Below, piece by piece: positions 49,513-59,201 of a stretch of DNA of 64,000 nt. A program made the translations under genes and the position numbers. The stretch comes from Streptomyces sp. NBC_01463 (GTDB lineage: Bacteria > Actinomycetota > Actinomycetes > Streptomycetales > Streptomycetaceae). The first letter of the stretch is position 1. The number at the start of each line of letters is the position of its first letter. The notes under the pieces are model-generated. The model made no database searches. It was not told where the DNA came from and worked only from the letters and a program-made list of their open reading frames with translations. The DNA lies in contig CP109468.1 in NCBI GenBank assembly GCA_036227345.1, positions 2,232,001 to 2,296,000 of the forward strand. Reading direction: 5' to 3'.

Positions 49513-51963
49513 ATGGCCCGCCGCAGCACGAAGACCCCGCCGCCGGACGACTTCGAGGAGAAGATCCTCGACATCGACGTCGTCGACGAAATGCAGGGCT
49601 CCTTCCTCGAGTACGCGTACTCCGTGATCTACTCACGGGCCCTGCCGGACGCCCGTGACGGCCTGAAGCCGGTGCACCGCCGCATCGTCTACCAGATGAA
49701 CGAGATGGGCCTGCGCCCGGAACGCGGCTTCGTGAAGTGCGCCCGCGTGGTCGGCGAGGTCATGGGTAAGTTGCACCCGCACGGCGACGCGTCGATCTAC
49801 GACGCGCTGGTGCGGATGGCACAGCCGTTCTCCATGCGGCTCCCCCTCGTCGACGGACACGGGAACTTCGGCTCGCTCGGCAACGACGACCCGCCGGCCG
49901 CCATGCGGTACACCGAGTGCCGGATGGCCGACGCGACGTCGTTGATGACGGAGTCGATCGACGAGGACACCGTCGCCTTCCAGTCGAACTACGACGGCCA
50001 GGAGCAGGAGCCTGTCGTCCTCCCGGCCGCCTACCCGAACCTCCTGGTCAACGGCACGACCGGGATCGCGGTCGGCATGGCGACCAACATGCCGCCGCAC
50101 AACCTGGGCGAGGTCATCGCCGCCGCCCGCCACCTGATCAAGCATCCGGGCGCGGACCTGGAGACCCTGATGCGGTTCGTCCCCGGTCCGGACCTGCCGA
50201 CCGGCGGCCGGATCGTGGGTCTGGGCGGCATCAAGGACGCCTACGCGGCCGGCCGCGGCTCGTTCAAGATCCGCGCCACGGTCGCCGTGGAGAACGTCAC
50301 CCCGCGCCGCAAGGGCCTGGTCGTCACCGAACTGCCCTTCACCGTCGGCCCGGAGAAGGTGATCGCCAAGATCAAGGACCTGGTCTCGTCGAAGAAGCTC
50401 CAGGGCATCGCGGACGTCAAGGACCTCACCGACCGCTCGCACGGACTGCGTCTGGTCATCGAGATCAAGAACGGTTTCGTGCCGGAGGCCGTCCTGGAGC
50501 AGCTCTACAAGCTGACGCCGATGGAGGAGTCCTTCGGCATCAACAACGTGGCGCTGGTCGACGGCCAGCCGCTCACGCTGGGGCTCAAGGAGCTCCTGGA
50601 GGTCTACCTCGACCACCGCTTCGACGTGGTCCGCCGGCGCAGCGAGTTCCGCCGGACCAAGCGCCGCAACCGGCTGCACCTGGTCGAGGGTCTCCTCGTC
50701 GCGCTGATCGACATCGACGAGGTCATCCGCCTCATCCGCTCCAGCGACAACTCGGCGCAGGCGAAGGAGCGGCTCATCGAGCACTTCTCGCTGAGCGAGA
50801 TCCAGACCCAGTACATCCTGGACACCCCGCTGCGCCGGCTGACCCGGTTCGACCGGATCGAGCTGGAGAGCGAGCGGGACCGGCTCAACGCCGAGATCGA
50901 CGAGCTGACCGCGATCCTGGAGTCGGACACCGAGCTGCGCAAGCTCGTCTCCACGGAACTGGCCGCTGTCGCGAAGAAGTTCGGCACCGACCGGCGCACG
51001 GTGCTGCTGGAGTCGGCCGGATCGCAGGTGGCCTCGGTGCCGCTGGAGGTCGCGGACGACCCCTGCCGGGTGCTGCTGTCCTCGACCGGGCTGCTGGCGC
51101 GCACCGCCAACGACGAGCCGATCGAGTTCGCCGAGGACGCCAAGCGGGCCAAGCACGATGTGATCGTGTCGGCGGTCGCGGCCACCGCGCGCGGCGACAT
51201 CGGCGTGGTGACGTCCACCGGGCGGCTGATGCGGCTGCCGGTGATCGATCTGCCGCAGCTGCCGGACACCCATGCGGCGCCCAACCTCTCGGGCGGGGCG
51301 ATGGTCGCGGAGTTCCTCACGCTGGACGCGGACGAGGAGGTCGTCTGCCTCACCACGCTGGACGAGGCGTCACCGGGGCTGGCGATCGGCACCCTGCAGG
51401 GCGTCGTGAAGCGCGTGGTGCCCGACTACCCCGCGAACAAGGACGAGCTGGAGGTCATCACCCTCAAGGACGGTGACCGCATCGTCGGCGCGGCCGAACT
51501 GCGCACCGGTGAGGAGGACCTGGTCTTCGTCACCTCGGACGCGCAGCTGCTGCGCTATCCGGCGGCGCAGGTACGTCCGCAGGGCCGTCCGGCCGGCGGT
51601 ATGGCGGGCGTGAAGCTCGCGGCGGGGGCGGAGGTGCTCTCGTTCTCGGCGGTGGATCCGGCGGTGGACGCGATGGTGTTCACGGTCGCGGGTTCGCACG
51701 GCACGCTGGACGATTCGGTGCTGACGTGCAAGCTCACCCCGTTCGACCAGTATCCGCGCAAGGGCCGGGCGACCGGCGGGGTGCGCTGCCACCGGTTCCT
51801 CAAGGGCGAGGACGTGCTGGTGTTCGGCTGGGCGGGTGCGACGCCGGCCCGGGCCGCGCAGAAGAACGGCACGCCGGCGGCACTGCCCGAGCCCGATCCG
51901 CGGCGCGACGGTTCCGGCACTCCGCTGGAGAACCCGGTCGCCGTGATCGCCGGCCCCGTGTAG
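49513..51963 (+). CDS. parC: DNA topoisomerase IV subunit A
   Basis: Enzyme of 816 residues. The winged-helix and tower region contains the catalytic Tyr in AAMRYTECR (near 135), and the quinolone-resistance segment [23 protein letters not shown] is complete. A C-terminal beta-pinwheel (about 500-810) lacks the gyrase-specific GyrA box, supporting ParC rather than GyrA. A Pro/Arg tail follows. It decatenates daughter chromosomes with ParE, encoded elsewhere. An adequate ribosome site (GAAGGAG) precedes the ATG. Confidence 0.94.
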   Translation: MARRSTKTPPPDDFEEKILDIDVVDEMQGSFLEYAYSVIYSRALPDARDGLKPVHRRIVYQMNEMGLRPERGFVKCARVVGEVMGKLHPHGDASIYDALVRMAQPFSMRLPLVDGHGNFGSLGNDDPPAAMRYTECRMADATSLMTESIDEDTVAFQSNYDGQEQEPVVLPAAYPNLLVNGTTGIAVGMATNMPPHNLGEVIAAARHLIKHPGADLETLMRFVPGPDLPTGGRIVGLGGIKDAYAAGRGSFKIRATVAVENVTPRRKGLVVTELPFTVGPEKVIAKIKDLVSSKKLQGIADVKDLTDRSHGLRLVIEIKNGFVPEAVLEQLYKLTPMEESFGINNVALVDGQPLTLGLKELLEVYLDHRFDVVRRRSEFRRTKRRNRLHLVEGLLVALIDIDEVIRLIRSSDNSAQAKERLIEHFSLSEIQTQYILDTPLRRLTRFDRIELESERDRLNAEIDELTAILESDTELRKLVSTELAAVAKKFGTDRRTVLLESAGSQVASVPLEVADDPCRVLLSSTGLLARTANDEPIEFAEDAKRAKHDVIVSAVAATARGDIGVVTSTGRLMRLPVIDLPQLPDTHAAPNLSGGAMVAEFLTLDADEEVVCLTTLDEASPGLAIGTLQGVVKRVVPDYPANKDELEVITLKDGDRIVGAAELRTGEEDLVFVTSDAQLLRYPAAQVRPQGRPAGGMAGVKLAAGAEVLSFSAVDPAVDAMVFTVAGSHGTLDDSVLTCKLTPFDQYPRKGRATGGVRCHRFLKGEDVLVFGWAGATPARAAQKNGTPAALPEPDPRRDGSGTPLENPVAVIAGPV

Positions 51964-51988
51964 GCCGCCGGCCCGGTGGCGGCGCGCC

Positions 51989-53092
51989 CTACGCGTCGTC
52001 GTCGCCGGGCTGTTGCACGTACCGCAGGACGCCCCACATGGCTCGCTCGTGTGCGGCGTCCTGCGGTGTTTCCGGCCCCGCATCCCCCGGCTCCCGGCAG
52101 CTTTCGAGTTCCTTGCGCAGGGCCGGGGCGTCGACGCCGGAGCCGATGAGGACGAGCCGGGTCAGCCGCGGCTCGCCGCGCGTCCAGGGGCGCGGGGCGA
52201 ACCTCAGGAACCGGCCGACGGCGTGCACCCCGTACGCGTGGTCCGCGTCGCCCGCGCCGAAGTCGACGTACCCCTTGATCCGGTAGAGGCCCTCGGGCCG
52301 GGAGTCGAGGAACTCCATCAGCCGGCGGGGGTCCATCGGCACGTCGGAGGTGAAGTCGACGCTCTCGTACACCGTGTGCAGATGGTCCCCGTGCTCCTCG
52401 CCGGTCTCCCGCGCGCGCTCCTCCAGGTACAGGTCCTCGAAGGTGAGCTGACGGGCCTTCTCCTCGCCGTCGGGCCGCAGCGCCGGGTCGAAGAGCAGCT
52501 CGGGATCGATGCGTCCGTACGTGGCGGGGATGACGGCCGCCGTGCTGCCGGTCGCCGCGACGGCCTCCCGGACCCGGGTCCGCTCCGCCTCCCCGGCCCG
52601 GTCCGTCTTGTTCAGCACCACGAGGTCGGCAACGGCGAGGTGGCGGTCGATCTCCGGATGGCGCTCCCGGGTGGCCCCGAACTCGGCGGCGTCGACGACC
52701 TCGACCAGTCCCCCGTACAGGATGTGCGGGTTGTCGCTGGCGAGGAGCATGCGCACGAGTTCCTGCGGTTCGGCGAGCCCGCTCGCCTCGATGACGATCA
52801 CGTCGAGGCGGGCGGCGGGCCGGGTCAGGGTCTCCAGGTAGGCGTCCAGTTCGCTCGCGTCGACCGCGCAGCACAGGCAGCCGCCGCCCAGCGAGACGGT
52901 CGAGCCGACCTGTCCGGAGACGGTCATGGCGTCGATCTCGATGGACCCGAAATCGTTGACGATCACGCCGATCCGGTTTCCGGCGCGGTGGCGCAGGAGG
53001 TGGTTGAGCAGCGTCGTCTTGCCGGATCCCAGGAATCCCGCGAGGACGATGACCGGGATCTGCTGGCTGCGGGGCGGCGACGACGGGCTCAA
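51989..53092 (-). CDS. CobW/P47K-family GTPase (metal chaperone)
   Basis: Protein of 367 residues. G domain: Walker A GFLGSGKTTLLNH (about 20-32), the CLCC metal motif (GGCLCCAV near 78), and NKTD (near 172). A CobW C-terminal domain (about 260-365) begins around TSDVPMDPRRL. These proteins deliver metals (Zn or Co) using GTP. The start codon is TTG at 53092 with AGGAAG 7 bases upstream; no ATG is available in that position. It is convergent with parC and probably cotranscribed behind the citrate synthase. Confidence 0.88.
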   Translation of the reverse strand: MSPSSPPRSQQIPVIVLAGFLGSGKTTLLNHLLRHRAGNRIGVIVNDFGSIEIDAMTVSGQVGSTVSLGGGCLCCAVDASELDAYLETLTRPAARLDVIVIEASGLAEPQELVRMLLASDNPHILYGGLVEVVDAAEFGATRERHPEIDRHLAVADLVVLNKTDRAGEAERTRVREAVAATGSTAAVIPATYGRIDPELLFDPALRPDGEEKARQLTFEDLYLEERARETGEEHGDHLHTVYESVDFTSDVPMDPRRLMEFLDSRPEGLYRIKGYVDFGAGDADHAYGVHAVGRFLRFAPRPWTRGEPRLTRLVLIGSGVDAPALRKELESCREPGDAGPETPQDAAHERAMWGVLRYVQQPGDDDA

Positions 53093-53111
53093 CGGGGGCC
53101 TTCCTGCGGGG

Positions 53112-54272
53112 TCAGACGGCCGGGACCGGCTGGGGCGGGGGCGGACCGATGTAGCGGGCCGCCGGGCGGATGATCTTCGAGTCCTCCGCCTGCTCCAGGA
53201 TATTGGCGCTCCAGCCGACGACCCGCGCCGCGCAGAAGGTCGGGGTGAACATCTCGCGGGGCAGCCCGCACAGCTCCATGACCACTCCGGCGTAGAACTC
53301 CACGTTGGTGTGCAGCTCACGCCCCGGCTTGAGTTCGGCGAGGATCGCCTCGACCTGCCGTTCCACCTCGACGGCGAAGTCGACGAGCGGTCCGCCGAAG
53401 CTCTGGGCGATGCCGCGGAGCATGCGCGAGCGGGGGTCCTCGGTGCGGTAGACCGGGTGTCCGAAGCCCATGATCCGGTCGCCGGCGAGCACGCGCTCGC
53501 GGATCCAGCCGTCGATGCGGTCGGGGGTGCCGATGGCGTCCAGGGTGTCGAGGGCGCGGCTGGGCGCACCGCCGTGCAGCGGTCCGGAGAGCGCGCCGAC
53601 GGCCGCCACCAGGCAGGCGGCGACGTCGGCGCCGGTGGAGGCGACGACGCGGCCGGTGAAGGTCGAGGCGTTGAAGCCGTGGTCGACCGTGGAGATGAGG
53701 TACTGCTCGACAGCCCTGACCCGGGCGGCGTCCGGTACGGACCCGGTGAGCATGTAGAGGTAGTTCGCCGCGTAGGGCAGGTCGTCGCGCGGCTCCACCG
53801 GTTCGAGTCCCTGGCCGAGCCGGTGCAGGGCGGTCAGCACGGTGGGAACGGCGGCGCACACGGTCAGGGCGTCGCTGCGGCGCCGCTCCGCGTCGATGTC
53901 GTACACCGGGCGGAAGCCGGCCGAGGCGCCCAGCAGGGAGAGAGCGGTGCGGAGCCCGGCGAGCGGACCCGATACGGCACCCGCACGGGCTATGGCGGGC
54001 AGGGCGTCGCGGACCGCGGCGGGCAGCGTGCGCAGCGCGGCGGTCCGGGCCGCGAAGTCCGCCCGCGCTGCCCGGGTCGGCAGCTCGCCCTCCGTCATCA
54101 GGTACCACACGTCCTCGAAGCTGCGGTTCTGCGCCAGTTCGATCGCCGAGTACTGCCGGTAGTGGTAGAAGCCTTCGCGGCCCCGGACGTCACCCAGGGC
54201 GGTTTCGGTGACGACGACACCCGCGAGTCCCCGGGGGACGTCGAGCGGTGTGCCGGCGGTGGTGGTCGTCAT
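53112..54272 (-). CDS. citrate synthase family protein (type II-like), catalytic Asp replaced by Glu
   Basis: Protein of 386 residues, condensing acetyl-CoA or propionyl-CoA with oxaloacetate in this family. The two catalytic histidines are in LHGGAPSRA and GFGHPVYRTEDPR. The third residue, Asp in most citrate synthases, reads NVEFYAG here, so Glu. In pig enzyme numbering this would be D375E, which lowers but does not always abolish activity. GGAGGAA lies 6 bases before the ATG at 54272. It is divergent from a second citrate synthase with an HTH domain. Confidence 0.9.
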   Translation of the reverse strand: MTTTTAGTPLDVPRGLAGVVVTETALGDVRGREGFYHYRQYSAIELAQNRSFEDVWYLMTEGELPTRAARADFAARTAALRTLPAAVRDALPAIARAGAVSGPLAGLRTALSLLGASAGFRPVYDIDAERRRSDALTVCAAVPTVLTALHRLGQGLEPVEPRDDLPYAANYLYMLTGSVPDAARVRAVEQYLISTVDHGFNASTFTGRVVASTGADVAACLVAAVGALSGPLHGGAPSRALDTLDAIGTPDRIDGWIRERVLAGDRIMGFGHPVYRTEDPRSRMLRGIAQSFGGPLVDFAVEVERQVEAILAELKPGRELHTNVEFYAGVVMELCGLPREMFTPTFCAARVVGWSANILEQAEDSKIIRPAARYIGPPPPQPVPAV

Positions 54273-54379
54273 TGCTTCCTCCATGGACATTCCTGGGACC
54301 GAACAGTGCGGTGACTGAAGATTCCGGTGACCGTTGACATTGATTCGACTGTCCATGCTTGACTTAAGATCTGTCAATG

Positions 54380-54392
54380 TTGATTGAATCAA
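54380..54392. promoter_or_regulatory. palindrome TTGATTGAATCAA, candidate operator of the citrate synthase divergon
   Basis: A 13-base perfect inverted repeat ends one base before the first ATG of the HTH-citrate synthase gene. A related half-site TTGATTCGA lies at 54340-54348, 40 bases away. The surrounding AT-rich 60 bases serve both promoters. Confidence 0.65.
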
Positions 54393-54393
54393 T

Positions 54394-55716
54394 ATGGATA
54401 CGGTGGACACCATGACGGATCAAGCAGGTGCGGGCGGATTCGCCGAGCCCTCCGCGCAGCGGCTCACCACACGGGAGACGGCCGAGCGCCTGGGCGTGAA
54501 GCCCGAAACGGTGTACGCGTACGTGAGCCGGGGCCAGCTCAGCAGCAACCGCGCCCCGGGCGGTCGCGGAAGCACGTTCGACGCGGCGGAGGTCGACGCC
54601 CTGGCGCGCCGTACCGGGCGCAGGGAGCCGGCCGCCCCGGTCGGCGGCCTCGCCTTCCCCACCGGCATCACGCTCATCGGGAGCGACCGGTACTACTTCC
54701 GGGGCGTCGATGCGACGGAGCTGGCACGGCGGCATGCGTACGAGGAGGTCGCCGAGTGGCTCTGGACCGGGGAGCTGCGGCCCGGTGTCCGCTTCACGGC
54801 GCCTGCCGAGGCTCTCGCCGCGGCCCGGCGGGCGGTCGGTGCGCTGCCGCCGCACGCCGGGTCGACGGACCGGCTGCGGGTCGCGGTCATCGCGGCCGCC
54901 GCGACCGATCCGCTGCGCTTCGACCTGTCGCGCGAGGCGGTGCTGGGCGGGGCCCGGAGCCTGATCCCGACGCTGGTCGCCGCGCTGCCGACGGTCGCCG
55001 ACGAGGCCGTCACGCAAGCCGCGGCGGTCGGGGACGAGGCATCTCGACTGGCCCCGCAACTGTGGCCGAAACTGACCGGCCGCCCTGCCGACGAGGCGTC
55101 GCTCGCCGTGCTGGACACCGCTCTGGGGCTGCTGATCGACCACGACCTGGCCGCCTCCACCCTGGCGGCGCGGGTCGCCGCATCGGCGCGCGCCCATCCG
55201 TACGCGGTGGTCTCAGCGGGACTCGGAGTGCTGGAGGGTCCTCTGCACGGCGCCGCGAGCGGGCTGGCGCACCGCATGCTGACCGAGGTCCTGGAGCGGG
55301 GCGGGGCGGCTCCCGTGGTCGCGGACCATCTGCGAACCGGGCGCCGGGTGCCGGGCCTCGGTCACCGGCTCTACACCGGCGAGGACCCCCGGGCGACGAC
55401 CCTGTTCGCCCTGCTCGCGCGGATCCCGGAGGCGGCGCCGGCCCTGGCCGCGGCCCGTGACGTCGTCGCCACGACCGCCCGTCACGCCCCCCTGCACGCC
55501 AACGTCGATCTGGCGCTCGCCGTGCTCTCCGTCTCCTCGGGCATGGCCGTGGAGGCGGGCGAGACCGTGTTCGCGGTCTCCCGCACCGCGGGCTGGATCG
55601 CCCATGCCCTGGAGGAGTACGGGGAGCGCCCGCTGCGGATGCGCCCCAGCGGGCAGTACACCGGACCGCAGCCGCCTCAGCCGTTGCCCGTCGCCACAGG
55701 GGAACCTTCGCAATAG
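54394..55716 (+). CDS. citrate synthase fused to an N-terminal helix-turn-helix
   Basis: Protein of 440 residues. Residues 24-70 form a MerR/excisionase-like DNA-binding domain (LTTRETAERLGVKPETVYAYVSRG, then ... GGRGSTFDAAEVDALARR). The rest is a citrate synthase fold with catalytic His in GPLHGAASG and GLGHRLYTGEDPR, and the Asp in NVDLALAVLS. The fusion suggests that the enzyme itself may bind the divergent operator, coupling metabolite binding to expression of both genes. The ATG at 54394 and one at 54412 (better spaced from GGTGGA) are both possible starts. Confidence 0.9.
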   Translation: MDTVDTMTDQAGAGGFAEPSAQRLTTRETAERLGVKPETVYAYVSRGQLSSNRAPGGRGSTFDAAEVDALARRTGRREPAAPVGGLAFPTGITLIGSDRYYFRGVDATELARRHAYEEVAEWLWTGELRPGVRFTAPAEALAAARRAVGALPPHAGSTDRLRVAVIAAAATDPLRFDLSREAVLGGARSLIPTLVAALPTVADEAVTQAAAVGDEASRLAPQLWPKLTGRPADEASLAVLDTALGLLIDHDLAASTLAARVAASARAHPYAVVSAGLGVLEGPLHGAASGLAHRMLTEVLERGGAAPVVADHLRTGRRVPGLGHRLYTGEDPRATTLFALLARIPEAAPALAAARDVVATTARHAPLHANVDLALAVLSVSSGMAVEAGETVFAVSRTAGWIAHALEEYGERPLRMRPSGQYTGPQPPQPLPVATGEPSQ

Positions 55717-55745
55717 ACGGTTCGCGTGACGCAAATAAGCGACGG

Positions 55746-56765
55746 TCAGCGGGAAACGGTGCGCGGGGGCTGGGCGGTGGATCCGCGTACCACCAGCTCG
55801 GGCTCGTAGAGCAGCTCCTCGGAGGGCACCGTACGGCCCCCGATCTGCACGGAGAGCAGCTCGACCGCCGCCCGCCCCATGGCCTCGATCGGCTGGCGCA
55901 CCGTGGTCAGCGGCGGCTCGGTGCAGTTCATGAACGCCGAGTCGTCGTAGCCGACGACGGAGACGTCGGCCGGGACCGAGAGACCCCGGCGGCGCGCGGC
56001 GCGCACCGCCCCCAGGGCGAGCACGTCACTGGCGCAGATGATCCCGGTGATGCCCTCGTCCAGCAGCCGCATGGCGGCCGCCTGTCCGCCCTCCAGCGAG
56101 TACATCGCCCGGGCCACCCACTTGTCCGGCATGGTCGTGCCGGCTTCCTCGGCGAGCGCCCGGGCCGCGGCGAGCTTGCGCTGCGAGGGCACGTGGTCCG
56201 AGGGGCCGAGCACCAGCCCGATGCGTTCGTGGCCGAGCGACACTAGGTGGCGCCAGGCCTGCTCGACGGCCACCGAGTCGTCGCAGGAGATGCCCGGGAA
56301 GTCGAGGTGGTCGATGGCCGCGTTGATGAGGACGACGGGGATCTTCCGGTCGGCCAGCACCTTGTAGTGGTCGTGCGGGGCGTCGGTCTGGGCGTAGAGG
56401 CCACCGGCGAAGACGACGCCCGAGACCTGCTGCTGCAGGAGCAGCTCGACGTACTCCGCCTCCGAGACGCCGCCCTTGGTCTGGGTGCACAGGACGGGGG
56501 TGAGGCCCTGCTGCGCGAGTGCGCTCCCGACCACCTCCGCGAAGGCGGGGAAGATCGGGTTCTGCAGCTCGGGCAGGACCAGGCCGACGAGCCGGGCCCG
56601 CTCGCCGCGCAGCTGGGTCGGCCGCTCGTATCCGAGGACGTCCAGCGCGGACAGGACGGCCTGCCGCGTGGCGTCGGAGACTCCTGGCTTGCCGTTGAGC
56701 ACCCGGCTGACCGTGGCCTCGCTGACTCCAACCTTCTGTGCCACCTGAGCAAGTCGTCGCGTCAT
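55746..56765 (-). CDS. LacI-family transcriptional regulator
   Basis: Repressor of 339 residues. N-terminal helix-turn-helix (RRLAQVAQKVGVSEATVSRVLNG), the hinge near residue 50, and a periplasmic-binding-type sensor domain (60-339) with the GYDDSAFM segment. The ligand is a sugar or related compound. Three GCGCAAG repeats overlap its start and promoter, which suggests autoregulation. The -10 element TAATCT lies 7 bases before the ATG, so the mRNA is probably leaderless. Confidence 0.92.
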   Translation of the reverse strand: MTRRLAQVAQKVGVSEATVSRVLNGKPGVSDATRQAVLSALDVLGYERPTQLRGERARLVGLVLPELQNPIFPAFAEVVGSALAQQGLTPVLCTQTKGGVSEAEYVELLLQQQVSGVVFAGGLYAQTDAPHDHYKVLADRKIPVVLINAAIDHLDFPGISCDDSVAVEQAWRHLVSLGHERIGLVLGPSDHVPSQRKLAAARALAEEAGTTMPDKWVARAMYSLEGGQAAAMRLLDEGITGIICASDVLALGAVRAARRRGLSVPADVSVVGYDDSAFMNCTEPPLTTVRQPIEAMGRAAVELLSVQIGGRTVPSEELLYEPELVVRGSTAQPPRTVSR

Positions 56766-56767
56766 GT

Positions 56768-56794
56768 GCGCAAGATTAGCGCAAGAAGCGCAAG
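56768..56794. promoter_or_regulatory. GCGCAAG triple direct repeat at the LacI promoter
   Basis: GCGCAAG at 56768-56774, 56779-56785 and 56788-56794 overlaps the -10 element (56773-56778, TAATCT on the minus strand). It also lies just upstream of the CitA/DcuS-type kinase gene. Confidence 0.7.
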
Positions 56795-56848
56795 CCGATT
56801 GCGTTGACCTGGAAACGAGACGATTTTCGGAAAGCGCCGGAAGGCGCT

Positions 56849-56854
56849 TACCGT
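56849..56854 (+). promoter_or_regulatory. leaderless -10 element (TACCGT) of the kinase gene
   Basis: TACCGT ends 7 bases before the ATG at 56862; no Shine-Dalgarno precedes it. Confidence 0.4.
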
Positions 56855-56861
56855 CTTCACG

Positions 56862-58508
56862 ATGAGCGCCCCACCGCCCACGGTCAGGAGGCCCCGTCGG
56901 CTCGGCTGGCCCCGGCGGGTCTTCTCGCAGGTCCTGCTGATGCAGCTGGCCGTAGCCACCGGCGTCACCGTACTCGCCACCGGCCTCTTTCTGGCACCCC
57001 TCAGCGCACAACTGGACGACCAGGCGATGCGCCGCGCCCTGTCGATCGCGCAGAGCACCGCCGCCCAGCCGCAGATCGCCGAGTCGCTCCTGGCGACGGA
57101 ACCGGAGCCCCGGGGCCCCGTCCAGTCCGCCGCGGAGCGGATCAGGCGTGCCACGGGCGCGGAGTACGTCGTCGTGATGGACCGCCGCGGGGTGCGCTGG
57201 TCGCACCCGGACCCGGCCCGGATCGGGCGGGTGGTCTCCACCGACCCGGGTGAGGCGCTCGCGGGCCTGGAGGTCAGGGAGATCGACGACGGCACGCTCG
57301 GGCGCTCCGCCCGCGGCAAGGTGCCGCTGCGCGACGCGTCCGGGGACATCGCGGGCGCGGTCTCCGTGGGCATCGCGTACGACAGCGTCCGAGCCCGGCT
57401 CCTCGCGGCGATCCCCGGACTGCTCGCCTACGCGGGCGGGGCGCTGGCCGTGGGCGCGCTCGCCGCCCTCCTGATCTCCCGGCGGCTGCAACGGCAGACC
57501 CACGATCTGGCCTTCTCCGACATCGCGGCGCTGCTGACGGAGCGCGAGGCGATGCTGCACAGCATCCGGGAGGGCGTCGTGGCGCTCGACCGGACCGGCC
57601 GGATCCGCCTCCTGAACGACGAGGCGCAGCGGCTCCTCGGGGTCGGTCCCGAGGCGTCGGGGCGTCCGCTGACCGAGGCACTCGGCACCGGGCGGACCGC
57701 CGACGTGCTGGCCGGCGAGGTGGCGGGCGAGGACCTGCTGACGGTACGCGGCAGCCGGGTGCTGCTGGCCAACCGCATGCCGACCGCCGACGGGGGTGCC
57801 GTCGTCACCCTCCGCGACCGCACCGAGCTCGAACACCTCGGCCGCGAACTCGACTCCACCCGTGGGCTGATCGACGCCCTGCGCGCCCAGGACCACGAGC
57901 ACGCCAACCGGCTCCACACGCTTCTGGGGCTGCTGGAGCTGGAGCTGCACGAGGACGCGAGGGAGTTCGTCACCGAGGTCGTCGGCGTCCACCGGGCCAC
58001 CGCGGAACAGGTCGCCGAGAGGGTCCGCGATCCGCTGCTCGCCGCGCTGCTGGTGGGCAAGGCGACGGTCGCGGCGGAGCGCGGCGTCGCCCTGCGCATC
58101 GCCCCCGGCACGCTTCTCCCCGACCGGCTCGTCGACCCCCGCGGGCTGGTGACGGTCGTCGGCAACCTGGTCGACAACGCGCTGGACGCGGCCGCCGGAT
58201 CGGACGGCGCCCTGGTCGAGGTCGGGCTGCGGACCGAGGGCCGTACGGTGGTGCTGCGGGTCCGCGACAGCGGTCCCGGTGTCCCGCCCGCACAGCGTGG
58301 ATCGATCTTCACGGAGGGCTGGTCGACCAAGGAGCTCCCGGCGCACGGCAGGCGCGGCCTCGGGCTCGCGCTGGTACGACGGCTGGCCGAGCGCCAGGGC
58401 GGCAGCGTGGCGGTGGACACGGCGGACGAGGGCGGGGCCGAATTCACCGTCGTGCTCCCCGAGGCCATGACCGAGGCGGAATCCGACAGGGCGGGAGCGG
58501 CACGGTGA
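56862..58508 (+). CDS. CitA/DcuS-type carboxylate sensor histidine kinase
   Basis: Kinase of 548 residues. Two membrane helices (about 22-45 and 180-205) flank an extracellular PAS-type (PDC) domain (about 50-170). A cytosolic PAS (about 225-330) follows, then the H-box DHEHANRLHT of the DcuS class (phospho-His about 348), the N-box DNALDAAA and the G boxes GPGVP and GRRGLGLALV. CitA/DcuS kinases sense citrate or C4-dicarboxylates; which one cannot be told. The GTG of the regulator overlaps the stop (GTGA). Confidence 0.92.
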   Translation: MSAPPPTVRRPRRLGWPRRVFSQVLLMQLAVATGVTVLATGLFLAPLSAQLDDQAMRRALSIAQSTAAQPQIAESLLATEPEPRGPVQSAAERIRRATGAEYVVVMDRRGVRWSHPDPARIGRVVSTDPGEALAGLEVREIDDGTLGRSARGKVPLRDASGDIAGAVSVGIAYDSVRARLLAAIPGLLAYAGGALAVGALAALLISRRLQRQTHDLAFSDIAALLTEREAMLHSIREGVVALDRTGRIRLLNDEAQRLLGVGPEASGRPLTEALGTGRTADVLAGEVAGEDLLTVRGSRVLLANRMPTADGGAVVTLRDRTELEHLGRELDSTRGLIDALRAQDHEHANRLHTLLGLLELELHEDAREFVTEVVGVHRATAEQVAERVRDPLLAALLVGKATVAAERGVALRIAPGTLLPDRLVDPRGLVTVVGNLVDNALDAAAGSDGALVEVGLRTEGRTVVLRVRDSGPGVPPAQRGSIFTEGWSTKELPAHGRRGLGLALVRRLAERQGGSVAVDTADEGGAEFTVVLPEAMTEAESDRAGAAR

Positions 58509-59185
58509 TCGAGGTCCTGGTCGTGGACGACGACGTCCGGGTCGCGCGGATCAACGCGGCCTACGTCTCCAAGGTGCCCGGATTCCGGGTGGCCGCCCAG
58601 GCGCATTGCGCCGCCGACGCGCTCCTCGCGGTCGAGAACGGGCCGGTGGACCTGATCCTGCTGGACCACTACATGCCGGACCGCAGCGGGCTGGCGGTGG
58701 TGCGGGAGCTGCGCGGCCTCGGCCACCGCACGGACGTGATCATGGTGACTGCGGCGCGCGACGTCGCCACGGTCCAGGAGGCCATGCGCCAGGGGGCCCT
58801 GCAGTACCTGGTGAAGCCGTTCACGTACGCGGGGCTGCGGACCAAGCTGGAGGCGTACGCGGCGCTGCGGCACACCCTGGAGGGCGGCGGCGAGGCCGAG
58901 CAGGGGGACGTGGACCGGCTCTTCGGCGCTCTGTGGACGGCGGGCGAGCCCGATCTGCCCAAGGGGCACTCGGCCACGACGGCGGAACTCGTCCGCACGG
59001 CGCTCCGCGGCTCCGACGGCCCGCTCTCCGCCCAGGAGGTCGCGGAGAGCGCCGGGATGAGCCGCCAGACCGCCCAGCGCTATCTGAAGCTGCTGGAACG
59101 CTCCGGCCGCGTCCGGCTGACCCTGCGCTACGGCGAGACGGGCCGCCCCGAGCACCGCTACGCGTGGGTCACCGGCGGGACGTGA
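58505..59185 (+). CDS. CitB/DcuR-type response regulator
   Basis: Regulator of 226 residues. The receiver (1-120) has DDD at 8-10, phospho-Asp in LILLDHYMPD (about 55) and K in YLVKPFTYAG (about 104). The C-terminal DNA-binding part (about 155-215) has the AQEVAESAGMSRQTAQRYLKLLE helix-turn-helix of DcuR/CitB proteins. It starts with a GTG overlapping the kinase stop. No carboxylate transporter is directly adjacent. Confidence 0.92.
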   Translation: MIEVLVVDDDVRVARINAAYVSKVPGFRVAAQAHCAADALLAVENGPVDLILLDHYMPDRSGLAVVRELRGLGHRTDVIMVTAARDVATVQEAMRQGALQYLVKPFTYAGLRTKLEAYAALRHTLEGGGEAEQGDVDRLFGALWTAGEPDLPKGHSATTAELVRTALRGSDGPLSAQEVAESAGMSRQTAQRYLKLLERSGRVRLTLRYGETGRPEHRYAWVTGGT

Positions 59186-59201
59186 CCGTGCTCCTCCCGC
59201 C

